DNA of 57,943 bases from UCB3 sp964415605. GTDB taxonomy: Bacteria; Chloroflexota; Anaerolineae; Epilineales; Epilineaceae. A program made the position numbers and the translations under genes. The notes beneath the pieces are model-generated. The model did no database searches and was not told where the DNA came from. It saw only the letters and a program-made list of their open reading frames with translations. The stretch lies in the NCBI GenBank assembly GCA_964415605.1, contig CAYQBA010000002.1:1-57943 (forward strand), in the 5' to 3' direction. Positions 11,371-20,076 of this stretch are shown piece by piece. Position 1 is the stretch's first letter; each line of letters starts with the position of its first letter.

Positions 11371-12324
11371 TCAATCCGGGTCGGGGACCGCGGCGGCCTC
11401 GAGCGCGCGGCCGGTCAGCGCCAGGAACACGTCCTCGAGCGTCGGCGCGGGCCGGTCGGGACCGGCGATCGCGCGCTTGAGCCCGGCGGGCGTGTCGAGC
11501 GCGACGAAGCGGCCGCCGTCGATGATGGCGATGCGATCGCACAGCGCGTCGGCCTCGTACATGTCGTGCGTCGTCAGGATGACGGTGGTCGCGTGGGTGT
11601 CACGCATCTCGCGCACGAATGCCTGGACTTCGCGCTTGGAGTGCGGATCGAGCCCGGTGGTCGGCTCGTCGAGCAAGAGGATCACCGGCGACGTCAGGAA
11701 CGCCCGGGCGATGGCCACCTTCTGCTGCATGCCGCGCGACATGTCCTCCATCGGCGCGAAGATGGCGCGGTCGTCCAGCCCCAACCGCTTGAGGATCGCC
11801 ACGATCCGGTCGCGCGCCGCCTCCGGGTCGACCCGGTAGAGCCGCGCCGCGTACTGGAGGTTCTCCATCGGCGTCAGCTTCTTGAAGAACGACGCCTCCA
11901 CCGACACGCGGTTGATCAACCGCTTGACGGTCATCTCGTCGAGCGCCACGTCGTGCCCGAACACGCGGATCGTTCCGCTGTCGGGGATGAGCAGGGTCGA
12001 CATCAGCCGGATCAACGTGCTCTTGCCGGTCCCGTTGGGGCCGAGCAAGCCGAAGATCTCGCCCTGCGCGACGCTGAAGCTCACGTCGTCGACGGCGACG
12101 ACCGCGGCAGACGATGCCGGGCGGGACGCGCCGGGTCCTCCGGCGCGCAGGCGCGCCACGAGTCCCGGCTTCTTGTTGAAGACCTTGCGGGCGCGGTCGA
12201 CCTCGAGCGCGAGCGGCGTGCCATCCGGCATGGCGTGCGGGGCGCGCCCACTGTCGGTCCCGGCACCGGCCGGCGGCCGGGCGTGGTGGATGGCCGGGGC
12301 TTCGATCGTCAACGTCTCGTTCAT
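11371..12324 (-). CDS. ABC-2 type exporter ATP-binding protein
   Basis: The 317-residue ATPase has Walker A GPNGTGKST (95-103), signature MSRGMQQKVAIARAF, Walker B VILLLDEPTTGLDP and an H-loop in ILTTHDMYEADALC. The N-terminus carries about 38 extra residues, and an Ala/Gly/Pro-rich stretch (about 55-75) interrupts the first beta sheet. A strong AAGGAG site precedes the ATG. It pairs with the permease downstream and is preceded by a long structured leader, so its expression is probably regulated after initiation. Confidence 0.9.
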   Translation of the reverse strand: MNETLTIEAPAIHHARPPAGAGTDSGRAPHAMPDGTPLALEVDRARKVFNKKPGLVARLRAGGPGASRPASSAAVVAVDDVSFSVAQGEIFGLLGPNGTGKSTLIRLMSTLLIPDSGTIRVFGHDVALDEMTVKRLINRVSVEASFFKKLTPMENLQYAARLYRVDPEAARDRIVAILKRLGLDDRAIFAPMEDMSRGMQQKVAIARAFLTSPVILLLDEPTTGLDPHSKREVQAFVREMRDTHATTVILTTHDMYEADALCDRIAIIDGGRFVALDTPAGLKRAIAGPDRPAPTLEDVFLALTGRALEAAAVPDPD

Positions 12325-12475
12325 GGGTGGCTCCTTTTCGGGGCGATTCGGTCGGGTCGATGGTGGCGCATGGCTCGCTGGACGGCTCCGGCGGCGGGCG
12401 GGCCGCGACCGGGTGGACTGACGGGGCAGGGCGCGGGATCGGCATTGCCGGCCCGGCCCGGCAGCCGGCGCAACG

Positions 12476-12690
12476 CTAAGACGCGCCGGGGCCGAGGCCC
12501 ACGGCGCGTCTGAACGGTCGTGCGGAGACGCAAAGAAGCCGTGGGCGTCGTTGCCGGTGCGCCCACGGCTCCTGAGGTGGCTAGAACCTACCGGAAGCCA
12601 GACGCACTACGGCCACGCAGGGCCACCCCAACCGTCCGCGGACGGCGGTGCAGCCACAGGCTGGCGATGATAGGGTCGTAGTGCATCAAG
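12476..12690 (-). promoter_or_regulatory. Structured 5' leader with possible alternative hairpins (attenuator or riboswitch-like)
   Basis: The RNA read on the minus strand from about 12712 to the ATPase ATG at 12324 is roughly 388 nt. It contains an 8-bp long-range helix (12677-12684 with 12604-12611), then a hairpin with 11-bp arms (12560-12570 with 12537-12547), then a second hairpin with 10-bp arms (12502-12511 with 12479-12488). The 3' arm of the first hairpin can also pair with GCCGTGGGC of the second (12497-12505), so the two structures can exclude each other. No known riboswitch class was recognised. It could instead be a stand-alone small RNA ending at the first hairpin. Confidence 0.55.
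12537..12570 (-). terminator. Terminator-like hairpin inside the ABC exporter leader
   Basis: Perfect 11-bp arms enclose a 12-nt loop and are followed on the minus strand by CTTCTTT. The T-run is short but the stem is strong, so partial termination upstream of the exporter genes is plausible. Confidence 0.45.
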
Positions 12691-12718
12691 GTCTCCAATG
12701 CTCTTGCAAGCGGCGGCC

Positions 12719-12747
12719 AGTATACGGAACCGCTCGTGGCTTGTCAA
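12719..12747 (-). promoter_or_regulatory. Near-consensus sigma-70 promoter of the ABC exporter
   Basis: On the minus strand TTGACA (12747-12742) and TATACT (12724-12719) are separated by exactly 17 nt. It is the best promoter in the window and starts transcription near 12712, which defines the long leader. Confidence 0.75.
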
Positions 12748-12804
12748 GGAGGCCGCGAAACAAGCCGCTCGCGTCGCCCCGGCCCGAGCGCACCGCGCCT
12801 GTCG

Positions 12805-13155
12805 TCAACCCGCCGGCGCGCGCAGCATCGTCAGGAGCATCTTGAAGGGGCCGATCGCGCGCACGGCGTGCGGCTGGTTGGCCGGCAGGACGAGCATCTG
12901 CCCCGCCGCCACGCGGTGCGTGACGCCCGCGATGTCGACCTCCGCCCGGCCCTCGACCGCGACGACCAGCGCTTCGTACGGCGTCGTGTGCTCGCTCAGG
13001 CCCTGGCCGCCGTCAAACGCAAACAGCGTCACCGTCCCGCCGGCGTTCTTGAGCAGCACGCGGCTGACGATGGCGCCCTCCTGGACGGCAAGCAGCGGCG
13101 CGAGGTCGCGGACCGCCGGCGCCGTCGCGGGCAACGAGGATGGCATGTCGGACAT
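12805..13155 (-). CDS. Small cupin-domain protein
   Basis: The 116-residue single-domain cupin has a typical beta-barrel pattern: LLKNAGGTVTLFAFDGGQGLSEH, then YEALVVAVEGRAEVDIAGV and GQMLVLPANQPHAVRA. The two His/Glu cupin motifs are partly kept (SEHTTPYEA and PHAVRA), so a metal site is likely. The ATG at 13155 has AGGAGG six nt upstream; a longer frame starting at 13233 lacks such a site. The enzymatic role is unknown; many such proteins sense or bind small molecules. Confidence 0.85.
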   Translation of the reverse strand: MSDMPSSLPATAPAVRDLAPLLAVQEGAIVSRVLLKNAGGTVTLFAFDGGQGLSEHTTPYEALVVAVEGRAEVDIAGVTHRVAAGQMLVLPANQPHAVRAIGPFKMLLTMLRAPAG

Positions 13156-13220
13156 GGGGACCTCCTGAATCGGAACGTTTGGGCCTGGATCGGCGCTCGG
13201 GGTCGTCCATCGGCGCCGCA

Positions 13221-13249
13221 ATGATGATCGCACGCCGCCGGCGGGTCAA
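13221..13249 (-). promoter_or_regulatory. Probable promoter of the cupin gene
   Basis: On the minus strand TTGACC (13249-13244) and CATCAT (13226-13221) are 17 nt apart, with the predicted start about 58 nt before the ATG. Confidence 0.4.
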
Positions 13250-13293
13250 TGCCGGGTAACGCCGGCGCCGCCCGCCGCGTCGTACACCGTGGA

Positions 13294-14181
13294 ATGAACA
13301 CAGCCTATCTCTGCTCCCTCCCGGAACGACTGATTCGGGCCGCCGCCGCCCTCGTCGGCGGCGGCCTGTACGTGGCGCTCGACCACGGGCTGCCGGCCGC
13401 CGTGCGGCGCACCCGGCTGTACCAGTCGACCGTGGACCGCCTCCTCCGCATCGTCGTCGAGTGGATCGGGGGCGTGCGCGGCGTGCTCCCGCCGGACCCG
13501 CTGGACGCCCGGACGCTGGCCGCCCGCAAGGCGATCGGCAACGTGTTCGAAGCCGCCAGCGTCGTGCGGGTCGGCTGGTCGCCGCTGTGGCTCCTGGCCG
13601 CGCTGGCCGACGCGACCGGCGGCACCCGCGTCTACCTGCGCGCGCTCGTCGGCGAGCTCAAGCACGACGGCATCCTGGCCCCGGACGCCGAGGTCGCGTC
13701 GGTCCACGCCCTGCTCGACGACCTCGAGGCCACCAGCGGGCTGCTCGCCGACACGATCGACGTGCCGCCGCTGAGCGTGGCGGAGCTCCGCCAGACCATC
13801 GACGAGCTGCGCCGCAGCGCCGCGGCGCTCCCCGGGCGCGGGCGCGTCGCCGCCATCCTGAGCGAGATCGACCTCGGCGCGCGATCCAACGGCCGCTCGC
13901 TGATCGACAACGCGCCGCGCATCGCCGACAGCGCCCGCCGCGCGGGCCTGCAGATGACCGACGCCTACATCCTCGAGCACTACCGGGCCGTGCTGCGTGC
14001 CGTCGACGCCGAGGGGCCTCAGGCGTTCGCGGCTCGGACGATCGGGCCCTACGCGCGCCGGGCGGCGGATCACCTCAAGCCCGCGACCGCCACCTACACC
14101 GAGGCGGCGATCGACCGGCTCAAGGGCCGGCGTCCGGCGCCCCATCCCCCCGCCGTCACATCCGGCGACCGCCGGACGTAA
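13294..14181 (+). CDS. Conserved hypothetical protein, helical
   Basis: The protein is about 295 residues from the ATG at 13294; an upstream start at 13249 is also open. It is rich in predicted helices, with a small hydrophobic segment near the N-terminus (AAAALVGGGLYVALDHGLP). Motifs that look conserved are RLYQSTVDRLLRIVVEWIGG, VGWSPLWLLAALADATGGTR and the Asp/Val/Pro segment DVPPLSVAELRQTIDELR. No catalytic motif is seen. I do not recognise a named family. There is no clear ribosome site, so the start is uncertain. Confidence 0.65.
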   Translation: MNTAYLCSLPERLIRAAAALVGGGLYVALDHGLPAAVRRTRLYQSTVDRLLRIVVEWIGGVRGVLPPDPLDARTLAARKAIGNVFEAASVVRVGWSPLWLLAALADATGGTRVYLRALVGELKHDGILAPDAEVASVHALLDDLEATSGLLADTIDVPPLSVAELRQTIDELRRSAAALPGRGRVAAILSEIDLGARSNGRSLIDNAPRIADSARRAGLQMTDAYILEHYRAVLRAVDAEGPQAFAARTIGPYARRAADHLKPATATYTEAAIDRLKGRRPAPHPPAVTSGDRRT

Positions 14182-14282
14182 TACCGCCCGAACGCGCCAG
14201 CGGTGCGCTTGCTTGTACGACATCCAGCCGGTCGAGCCCATTCCCGGGTCGCGTTGACGCGACGCATTGCAGGAGTCATCCC

Positions 14283-17200
14283 ATGCCTTCCTTGAAGCTC
14301 AGGTTCCTCCCCCGCTCCAGACGTGCGGTTGCCGCCATCGCCGCGGTGGCCGCCGGCATCCTGGTGGCCCACAGCCTGGGATTCGACGTGCCGTCCCTTG
14401 CGCATGCCCAACGCCCGCTCGTCTCGGTCGAGCCTGGCGCCGGCGCCCGCGAGGTATGGCTTGGCACCACCATCGCGCTGAGCTTCGACCGCGCCGTGGA
14501 CACGGCGAGCGTCGAAGCCGCCATCGCCGTCGAGCCGCCCGCCCCCGGCGCCTTCGTCTGGCAAAAGGACCGGGTGGAGCTGCGCCCACGCCAGCCGCTG
14601 ACCCCGCGAACCACGTACAAGGTCACGCTCGGCACCGGGGCGCGCGACGCCCAGGGCCGGCCGCTCCTCACTACGCCGTTCACGTGGTCCTTCACCACCG
14701 GCGAGTGGAGCGGCAACGTGACGTTCGGGTACGGCGCGCCCGTGCAGCTCCTCGCCCCTTCGGGCAAGCACGGCATCGGCGTCTACCCGCCCTACCCGCG
14801 CATGACCCTGGACTTCGCGGCATATGCCGTGGACGTCCCGGGCTTCGCCACGCGCTACGCGGCCGCCATCCCCGCCGACGGCGGCTGGGGCGAGCCGAAG
14901 AAGATCGACGTGACCGGCCTTACCCGCGTCGCGGGCTGGTCGGCCACCGTCGACAACAGCGAGACCATGACGGGCGTCCGGCTGCCGAAGGACGTCCCCG
15001 CCGGGCTGTACGTCGTCGACGTCCGGCACCCACGCGGCGGCGACGCCCAGGCGCTCCTGGTCTACACCGACCACACGATGGTAGCCAAGCAAGGCCGCAA
15101 GGGGCTCCTGGCCTGGACGACCGGCCTGCTCGACGCCCAGCCGGCCGGCGGCGCGGCGGTGTCGCTGGTCGACGCCGCCGGTCAACCGGTCGGCGAGGTG
15201 ACCGCGGACGCCGACGGCGTGGCGCGCTTCGGCGCGGTCGGCGCGGCGCGCTTCGCCGTCGCCCGCGTCGGCGGCCAGACGACGCTCGTGGGGCTGGACA
15301 GCCTGTGGCGCTCCGGCGGCTACTACTGGCGGTGGTGGGATGGCGGCTGGTGGGGCGGCGAGGCGCCGGCGTACGCCGGCCACGTCCACACTGACCGCCC
15401 GATCTACCGGCCCGGCCACACCATGCACTTCAAGGCCAGCCTGCGGCGCTTCGGCGACGACGGCTTGGCGGTCATCGCCCCGTCGACCACCGTCAGCGTG
15501 ACCATCCGCGACAGCAAGGGCAACCTCATCCAGCGTTCGGCGCCGACCGCCGACGACTTCGGGAGCGTGACCGGCGACCTGGCGCTCGGCGACGAGGTCG
15601 CGCTCGGCGACTGGTCGGTCCAGGTGCAAGTCGAGGGCCAGACCTTTTACGGCTACTTCAAGGTCGAGGACTACGTCAAGCCCGACTTCGAGGTCAAGCT
15701 GGCGACCGACCGACCGTTCTACATCCGCGACGAGACGGCGCGGGTCACCGTCCGCGCCGACTACTACTTCGGGCAGCCGGCCGCGGGCGCCGACGCCACG
15801 CTGCGGGTCTACCGCGGCTACTACTACCGGGGCAGCGGCATGCAGCCGGTGGCCACGCTGACCGGCACGCTCGGCGCCGACGGCGCGTGGACGACGAGCG
15901 TCGCCATGCCGGGCAACGAAACGTACACCGAGCAGGTGACGCTCGAGGCCGAGGTCATGGACGCCACGCGCCGCCCCGTCGTCGGTTCGGCCTTCGTGCC
16001 GGTGCACCCCGCCGCGTTTACCCTCGACCTGACCAGCGACCGCTACGGCGTCGAGGCCGGTCGGCCGGCGGTGTACACGGTCCGCACCACCGGCCACGAC
16101 GGCGCGCCGGCCAGCGGCCGCAAGGTCGGGGTCGAGGTGCGGCAGTGGCACCGCGAAGGCTTCGGCACCATCCGCACCGAGTCCGTGACCACCGGCCCGG
16201 ACGGTTCGGCTACCGTGTCGTTCGCCGACCTCAAGGAAGGCTGGTACAGCGTCGTGGGCCAGGCGGTGGACGACGCGGGGCGGCGGATCGAGACCTCGAG
16301 CTACGCCTGGGTCTACAGCGTGGCGTACCCGTGGTACTGGTGGGGCGGGCTCGAGCTCGAGACCGACAAGCCGAGCTACGCGCCGGGCGACACCCTGCGC
16401 CTGCTCGTCAAGAGCCCGGTGACCACCACGGCCCTGGTGACCATCGAACGCGACGAGGTGCACGACGAGGTGATCGTGCCGGTCAAGGGCGGCACGACCG
16501 TCGAGCTGCCGATCAAGCCGGAATACGCCCCCAACGTGTGGGTCAAGGTCCAGCTCTGGAAGCCGAGCGACAACGCGTGGGACGCCCGCGAGGGACAGCT
16601 CCTGACCGCCGAGCGCTTGGTGCCCGTCCCGGCAAGCGACCGCCGCCTGACGGTCGAGGTCGTGCCCGACGCGCCGACGGCGGCGCCCGGCGAGACCGCG
16701 CGGCTGACGGTGCGCGTCCGCGACGCCGCCGGCCGGCCCGTGGACGCCCAGGTGTCGCTGGCGCTGGTGGACAAGGCCGTCCTGGCCCTGACCGCCGATC
16801 GCTCGGGCGACATCTTCGACGCCTTCTGGGGCCAATGGCAGAACGCGGTCCGGACCTACGACTCGATGCAGGTGGGCCAGACCTACCGCGGCCGCGAGGA
16901 CACCGCCGGCCCGCCGGCGGCCGAGCCGGGTCCGGGCGCGGGCCGGGACCCCAACAAGCGCGACGAGGACGCCGTGCCGCCCGCGCCGCGGCGCGAGTTC
17001 AAGGACACGGCATACTGGAACGCCACGCTGGTCACCGGGCCCGACGGCGACGTCGAGGTCGCCGTCGCGCTGCCGGACAACCTGACCACGTGGAAGGCGA
17101 TCGCCCGCGCCATCACGCGGACCAGCGAGGCCGGGCAGGGCTCGGGCGAGCTGGTCGTCACGCAGCCCGTCATCGCGGAGCCCGCCTTGCCGCGCTTCGC

Positions 17201-19775
17201 GGTGCAGGGCGACCAGTTCCTGCTCGACGTCCTGGGCCGCAACTACGCCGGCGGCACGCTGACCGGCGAGTGCGTCCTCGAGACGCCCGGCCTGGTGCAG
17301 CTCGATCCCGGCGCGCGCAGCCTGGCGCTGCCGTTCAACACCACCCAGGTGGCCCGCTGGTCGGTGGTCGCCAGCCAGGTCGGCGTCAACCCCATCCTCA
17401 GCCGGCTGACGACCGCGGGCGGACAGGACGGCATCGAGCTGCCGTTCGAGGTCCAGGCGTTCACCGTGCCGGAGCGGTTCGTGCGGTCGGGCGCGACGGC
17501 GACCGTGGCCGACGAGCCGATCGACGTGCCGTTCAACGCCGTGCCGGACGCCTCGACGCTCGAGATCCGCGTCACGCCGGGCATGGCGGTCGGCGTGCTC
17601 GACGGCGTCGAGGAGCTGATCGGCTACCCGTACGGCTGCGTCGAGCAGACGATGAGCCGGGTGCTGCCCAACGCCGTCGTCGGCCGTCTCGTCAAGGCCA
17701 CGGGCCTCGAGGCGCCGGAGATCGCCGCCAGGCTCCCGGAGTATGTCGAGCTCGGGTTGCAGAAGCTGTACGGGTTCCAGAACACCGACGGCAGCTGGGG
17801 CTGGTGGCACGGCGACGGCAACGTCTACACCACGGCCTACGTGCTGCACGGCTTGACCCTGACGCGCGAGGCGGGCTTCGACGTCGACAAGGGCGTGCTC
17901 GACCGCGGCTTCGCGTGGCTGGCGCAGGCCGTGGCGCAGGAGAAGGATCCTCGGATGCAGGCCTACGGGGTGTACGTCGCCGCCGCGGCCGGCTACGGCG
18001 ACGCCGAGGCGGCGCGGCGGCTGTACGGCCAGCGCGCCGACCTCGATGCCTTCGGCCTCGGCGCGGCGGCGCTGGCGCTGCACCGGACGGGGCAGGCCGA
18101 CCTGGCCGCGCGCGCGCTCGACGAACTGGTCGCCCGCGCCAAGACGGGGCCGTCGACGGCGTGGTGGCCGATCGAGACCCGCACGGAGTGGAAGTGGGAC
18201 GACTACCACTGGCGCTCGATGGCCAGCACCGAGAAGAGCACCGGCATGGCGCTGGTGGCGCTGGCCGCGCTGCGCCCGAACGACCCGCTGGCCCCCAAGG
18301 CGGCGCGCTGGCTGATGGAGCACCGCTGGGGCCGCGCGTGGCCGACGACGCAGGCGACGGCATTCGCCGTCCTGGGGCTGACCGACTACATCGTGGCCAG
18401 CGGCGAGCTGAGCTCGGACTACGACTGGGCGGTCACGCTCGACGGGGTCAGGGTGGCCGGCGGATCGGTCGACCGCGCCAACCTGCTCCAGCCCATCCCG
18501 CCGGTGGTCCTGACCGGTCCGGCGCTGGCGCCGGGGCCGCACGTGGTGTCGTTCAGCAAGCAGGGCGAGGGAACGCTGTTCTACACCGTGCTGGGGCAGA
18601 TGGCCGCCTACTACCCCGCCTTCGAGCCGACGCAGGCCGACGGGCTGGGCATCGACATCACGCGCGCGTACACGCCCATCGCCGGCCGCAGCGACAGCGA
18701 GGGCTGGCACGTCGGCGATGTCGTGAACGTCCGGCTGACGGTCGAGGTTGCCGACATGCTGCAGTATGTCCTGATCGAGGACAAGCTGCCGGCGGGCCTG
18801 GAAGGGCTGAACGAGAGCCTCGACACCGAGACGAGCCGGGTGCCGGGCGGCGATCCGGCCCCCGGGCGCCCCGGCGGGATGCCGATCTGGCGCTGGTGGG
18901 GCTACGAGCGCAAGGAGGTGCGCGCCGACCGCGTGACCTTCTTCGCCAGCTACCTGCCGGCCGGCACGCACGTGTTCGAATACGCGGCGCGCGCCATCAC
19001 GCCGGGCACCTTCGCGGCGCGGCCGGCGGAAGCCTACCCGATGTACCGGCCGGACGTGTGGGGCCGCAGCGCCAGCGACCAGATCGCGATCGACGCCGGT
19101 CGGGTGCTGGCGCGCCCCGCGCTGGCCGGCGACTTCGACCGCGATTGCCGGCTGACGGGCTTCGACGCGTCGTTGGTCGCGACGGACTGGGCGGCCGGCA
19201 CCGGCCGCGACCTCACGGGCAACGGCCGCGTCAGCGTGGCCGACATCGCCACGGCGGCCGGGCGCGCCGGCAAGGTCTGCGGCGACGCCGTGCCGCCGCT
19301 GCCGGGCGCGGCCGGCGACGTGGCGCTGGCGCTGCGGGCGCCCGCGATGGTGCGTCAGGGCGAGGCGTTCGACCTCGAGGTCGTGGTGGACGGCGGCGGC
19401 GAGATCGGGGCCTACGAGCTGACGCTGCGGCTGCCGACCGGGGCGTTCGAGGTGGTCGGCGCGACCAACGGCGACCGCGTGCCGGGCGCCGTGGCTCTGG
19501 CGCCGCGGATCGACAAGGCCGCCGGCACGGTGCGCTTCGGCGGCTGGGCGGTGCGCGGCGCGGGCGGCGGTGGCTCGGCGGTGCTGGCGCGCCTGCGGCT
19601 CAAGCCCCTTCGGGCCGGCCCCGCGCCGGTCGATGTCGTGGCCAGCGAGGTCGTCACGGCGGCCGGCGGCGCCTATCGGGTGACGGCGACGGGCGCCGTG
19701 ATCGGCCCGGAGCCGTGGGAGCCCGTGGCGCGGCTGTTCCTGCCGCTGGCGTGGCAGTCGGGGGCGCCCCGGTAG
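14283..19775 (+). CDS. Secreted alpha-2-macroglobulin family protein with dockerin and cohesin modules
   Basis: The 1830-residue protein has a signal peptide ending near SLAHAQ, then a bacterial Ig-like domain. Macroglobulin domains follow, with the MG2-type HVHTDRPIYRPGHTMHFKAS and the ALVDKAVLAL segment. The thioester motif GCVEQ is intact (Cys1119, Gln1122), followed by the helical thioester domain. The C-terminus has a dockerin-like pair of Ca-loop repeats (about 1616-1670; GDFDRDCRLTGFDAS and DLTGNGRVSVADI), then a cohesin-like domain (about 1680-1815), and a tail with RLFLPLAWQ. It is expected to trap attacking proteases at the cell surface. Start ATG follows GCAGGAG by 7 nt. No partner pbpC is nearby, unlike in many Gram-negatives. 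Confidence 0.9.
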   Translation: MPSLKLRFLPRSRRAVAAIAAVAAGILVAHSLGFDVPSLAHAQRPLVSVEPGAGAREVWLGTTIALSFDRAVDTASVEAAIAVEPPAPGAFVWQKDRVELRPRQPLTPRTTYKVTLGTGARDAQGRPLLTTPFTWSFTTGEWSGNVTFGYGAPVQLLAPSGKHGIGVYPPYPRMTLDFAAYAVDVPGFATRYAAAIPADGGWGEPKKIDVTGLTRVAGWSATVDNSETMTGVRLPKDVPAGLYVVDVRHPRGGDAQALLVYTDHTMVAKQGRKGLLAWTTGLLDAQPAGGAAVSLVDAAGQPVGEVTADADGVARFGAVGAARFAVARVGGQTTLVGLDSLWRSGGYYWRWWDGGWWGGEAPAYAGHVHTDRPIYRPGHTMHFKASLRRFGDDGLAVIAPSTTVSVTIRDSKGNLIQRSAPTADDFGSVTGDLALGDEVALGDWSVQVQVEGQTFYGYFKVEDYVKPDFEVKLATDRPFYIRDETARVTVRADYYFGQPAAGADATLRVYRGYYYRGSGMQPVATLTGTLGADGAWTTSVAMPGNETYTEQVTLEAEVMDATRRPVVGSAFVPVHPAAFTLDLTSDRYGVEAGRPAVYTVRTTGHDGAPASGRKVGVEVRQWHREGFGTIRTESVTTGPDGSATVSFADLKEGWYSVVGQAVDDAGRRIETSSYAWVYSVAYPWYWWGGLELETDKPSYAPGDTLRLLVKSPVTTTALVTIERDEVHDEVIVPVKGGTTVELPIKPEYAPNVWVKVQLWKPSDNAWDAREGQLLTAERLVPVPASDRRLTVEVVPDAPTAAPGETARLTVRVRDAAGRPVDAQVSLALVDKAVLALTADRSGDIFDAFWGQWQNAVRTYDSMQVGQTYRGREDTAGPPAAEPGPGAGRDPNKRDEDAVPPAPRREFKDTAYWNATLVTGPDGDVEVAVALPDNLTTWKAIARAITRTSEAGQGSGELVVTQPVIAEPALPRFAVQGDQFLLDVLGRNYAGGTLTGECVLETPGLVQLDPGARSLALPFNTTQVARWSVVASQVGVNPILSRLTTAGGQDGIELPFEVQAFTVPERFVRSGATATVADEPIDVPFNAVPDASTLEIRVTPGMAVGVLDGVEELIGYPYGCVEQTMSRVLPNAVVGRLVKATGLEAPEIAARLPEYVELGLQKLYGFQNTDGSWGWWHGDGNVYTTAYVLHGLTLTREAGFDVDKGVLDRGFAWLAQAVAQEKDPRMQAYGVYVAAAAGYGDAEAARRLYGQRADLDAFGLGAAALALHRTGQADLAARALDELVARAKTGPSTAWWPIETRTEWKWDDYHWRSMASTEKSTGMALVALAALRPNDPLAPKAARWLMEHRWGRAWPTTQATAFAVLGLTDYIVASGELSSDYDWAVTLDGVRVAGGSVDRANLLQPIPPVVLTGPALAPGPHVVSFSKQGEGTLFYTVLGQMAAYYPAFEPTQADGLGIDITRAYTPIAGRSDSEGWHVGDVVNVRLTVEVADMLQYVLIEDKLPAGLEGLNESLDTETSRVPGGDPAPGRPGGMPIWRWWGYERKEVRADRVTFFASYLPAGTHVFEYAARAITPGTFAARPAEAYPMYRPDVWGRSASDQIAIDAGRVLARPALAGDFDRDCRLTGFDASLVATDWAAGTGRDLTGNGRVSVADIATAAGRAGKVCGDAVPPLPGAAGDVALALRAPAMVRQGEAFDLEVVVDGGGEIGAYELTLRLPTGAFEVVGATNGDRVPGAVALAPRIDKAAGTVRFGGWAVRGAGGGGSAVLARLRLKPLRAGPAPVDVVASEVVTAAGGAYRVTATGAVIGPEPWEPVARLFLPLAWQSGAPR

Positions 19776-20060
19776 GCGGGCGACCGTCCCACCGCCAGCG
19801 GTCCCCCCCCCGGGGCGGCGGGGATAACCTCGGGAGAGCCCGGCGGCGGCAAGGGGGGCCCCCCCCCCCGCGGGCCCCCGACCGCCTGCCCCCCNNNNNN
19901 NNNNCCCCCCCGCCGGGGGTCCGCCGCCGGGGGCGGGGGGGATAACGTGGTATGCGCCGGTGGGCGATGGGGCGCGCCCCACCCGGCGGGCGCCCTTTCG
20001 CATGCCGCCCGCCACGGGCCGTCTCGCCCAGGACGGCCCCGGCGGCGGCCCCGCCCGGTG
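19776..20060. other. Low-complexity GC tract with 10-N assembly gap
   Basis: Runs of G and C flank ten N at 19895-19904. No gene is seen. GGGGATAAC-like words occur on both sides of the gap, which may reflect a collapsed or poorly sequenced hairpin. Confidence 0.7.
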
Positions 20061-20069
20061 TGCTATACT
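20061..20069 (+). promoter_or_regulatory. Extended -10 promoter of smc
   Basis: TGCTATACT is an extended -10 element. It ends 7 nt before the GTG at 20077, so transcription should begin at or next to the start codon. No Shine-Dalgarno sequence is present, which fits a leaderless mRNA. Confidence 0.55.
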
Positions 20070-20076
20070 CCGCCGC

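Noticed and set aside
12575..12600. tRNA-like T-arm word GGTTCTAGCC on the minus strand
   Set aside because: No acceptor stem, anticodon arm or CCA end can be folded around it.
12521..12640. Possible c-di-GMP or other known riboswitch, from GACGCAAAG on the plus strand
   Set aside because: Only that short word matches. The other conserved parts are missing and the strand is opposite to the gene it would control.
19960..20076. Upstream extension of smc by 39 codons
   Set aside because: It covers the -10 box and lacks similarity. SMC proteins start at the MRVKELTI position.
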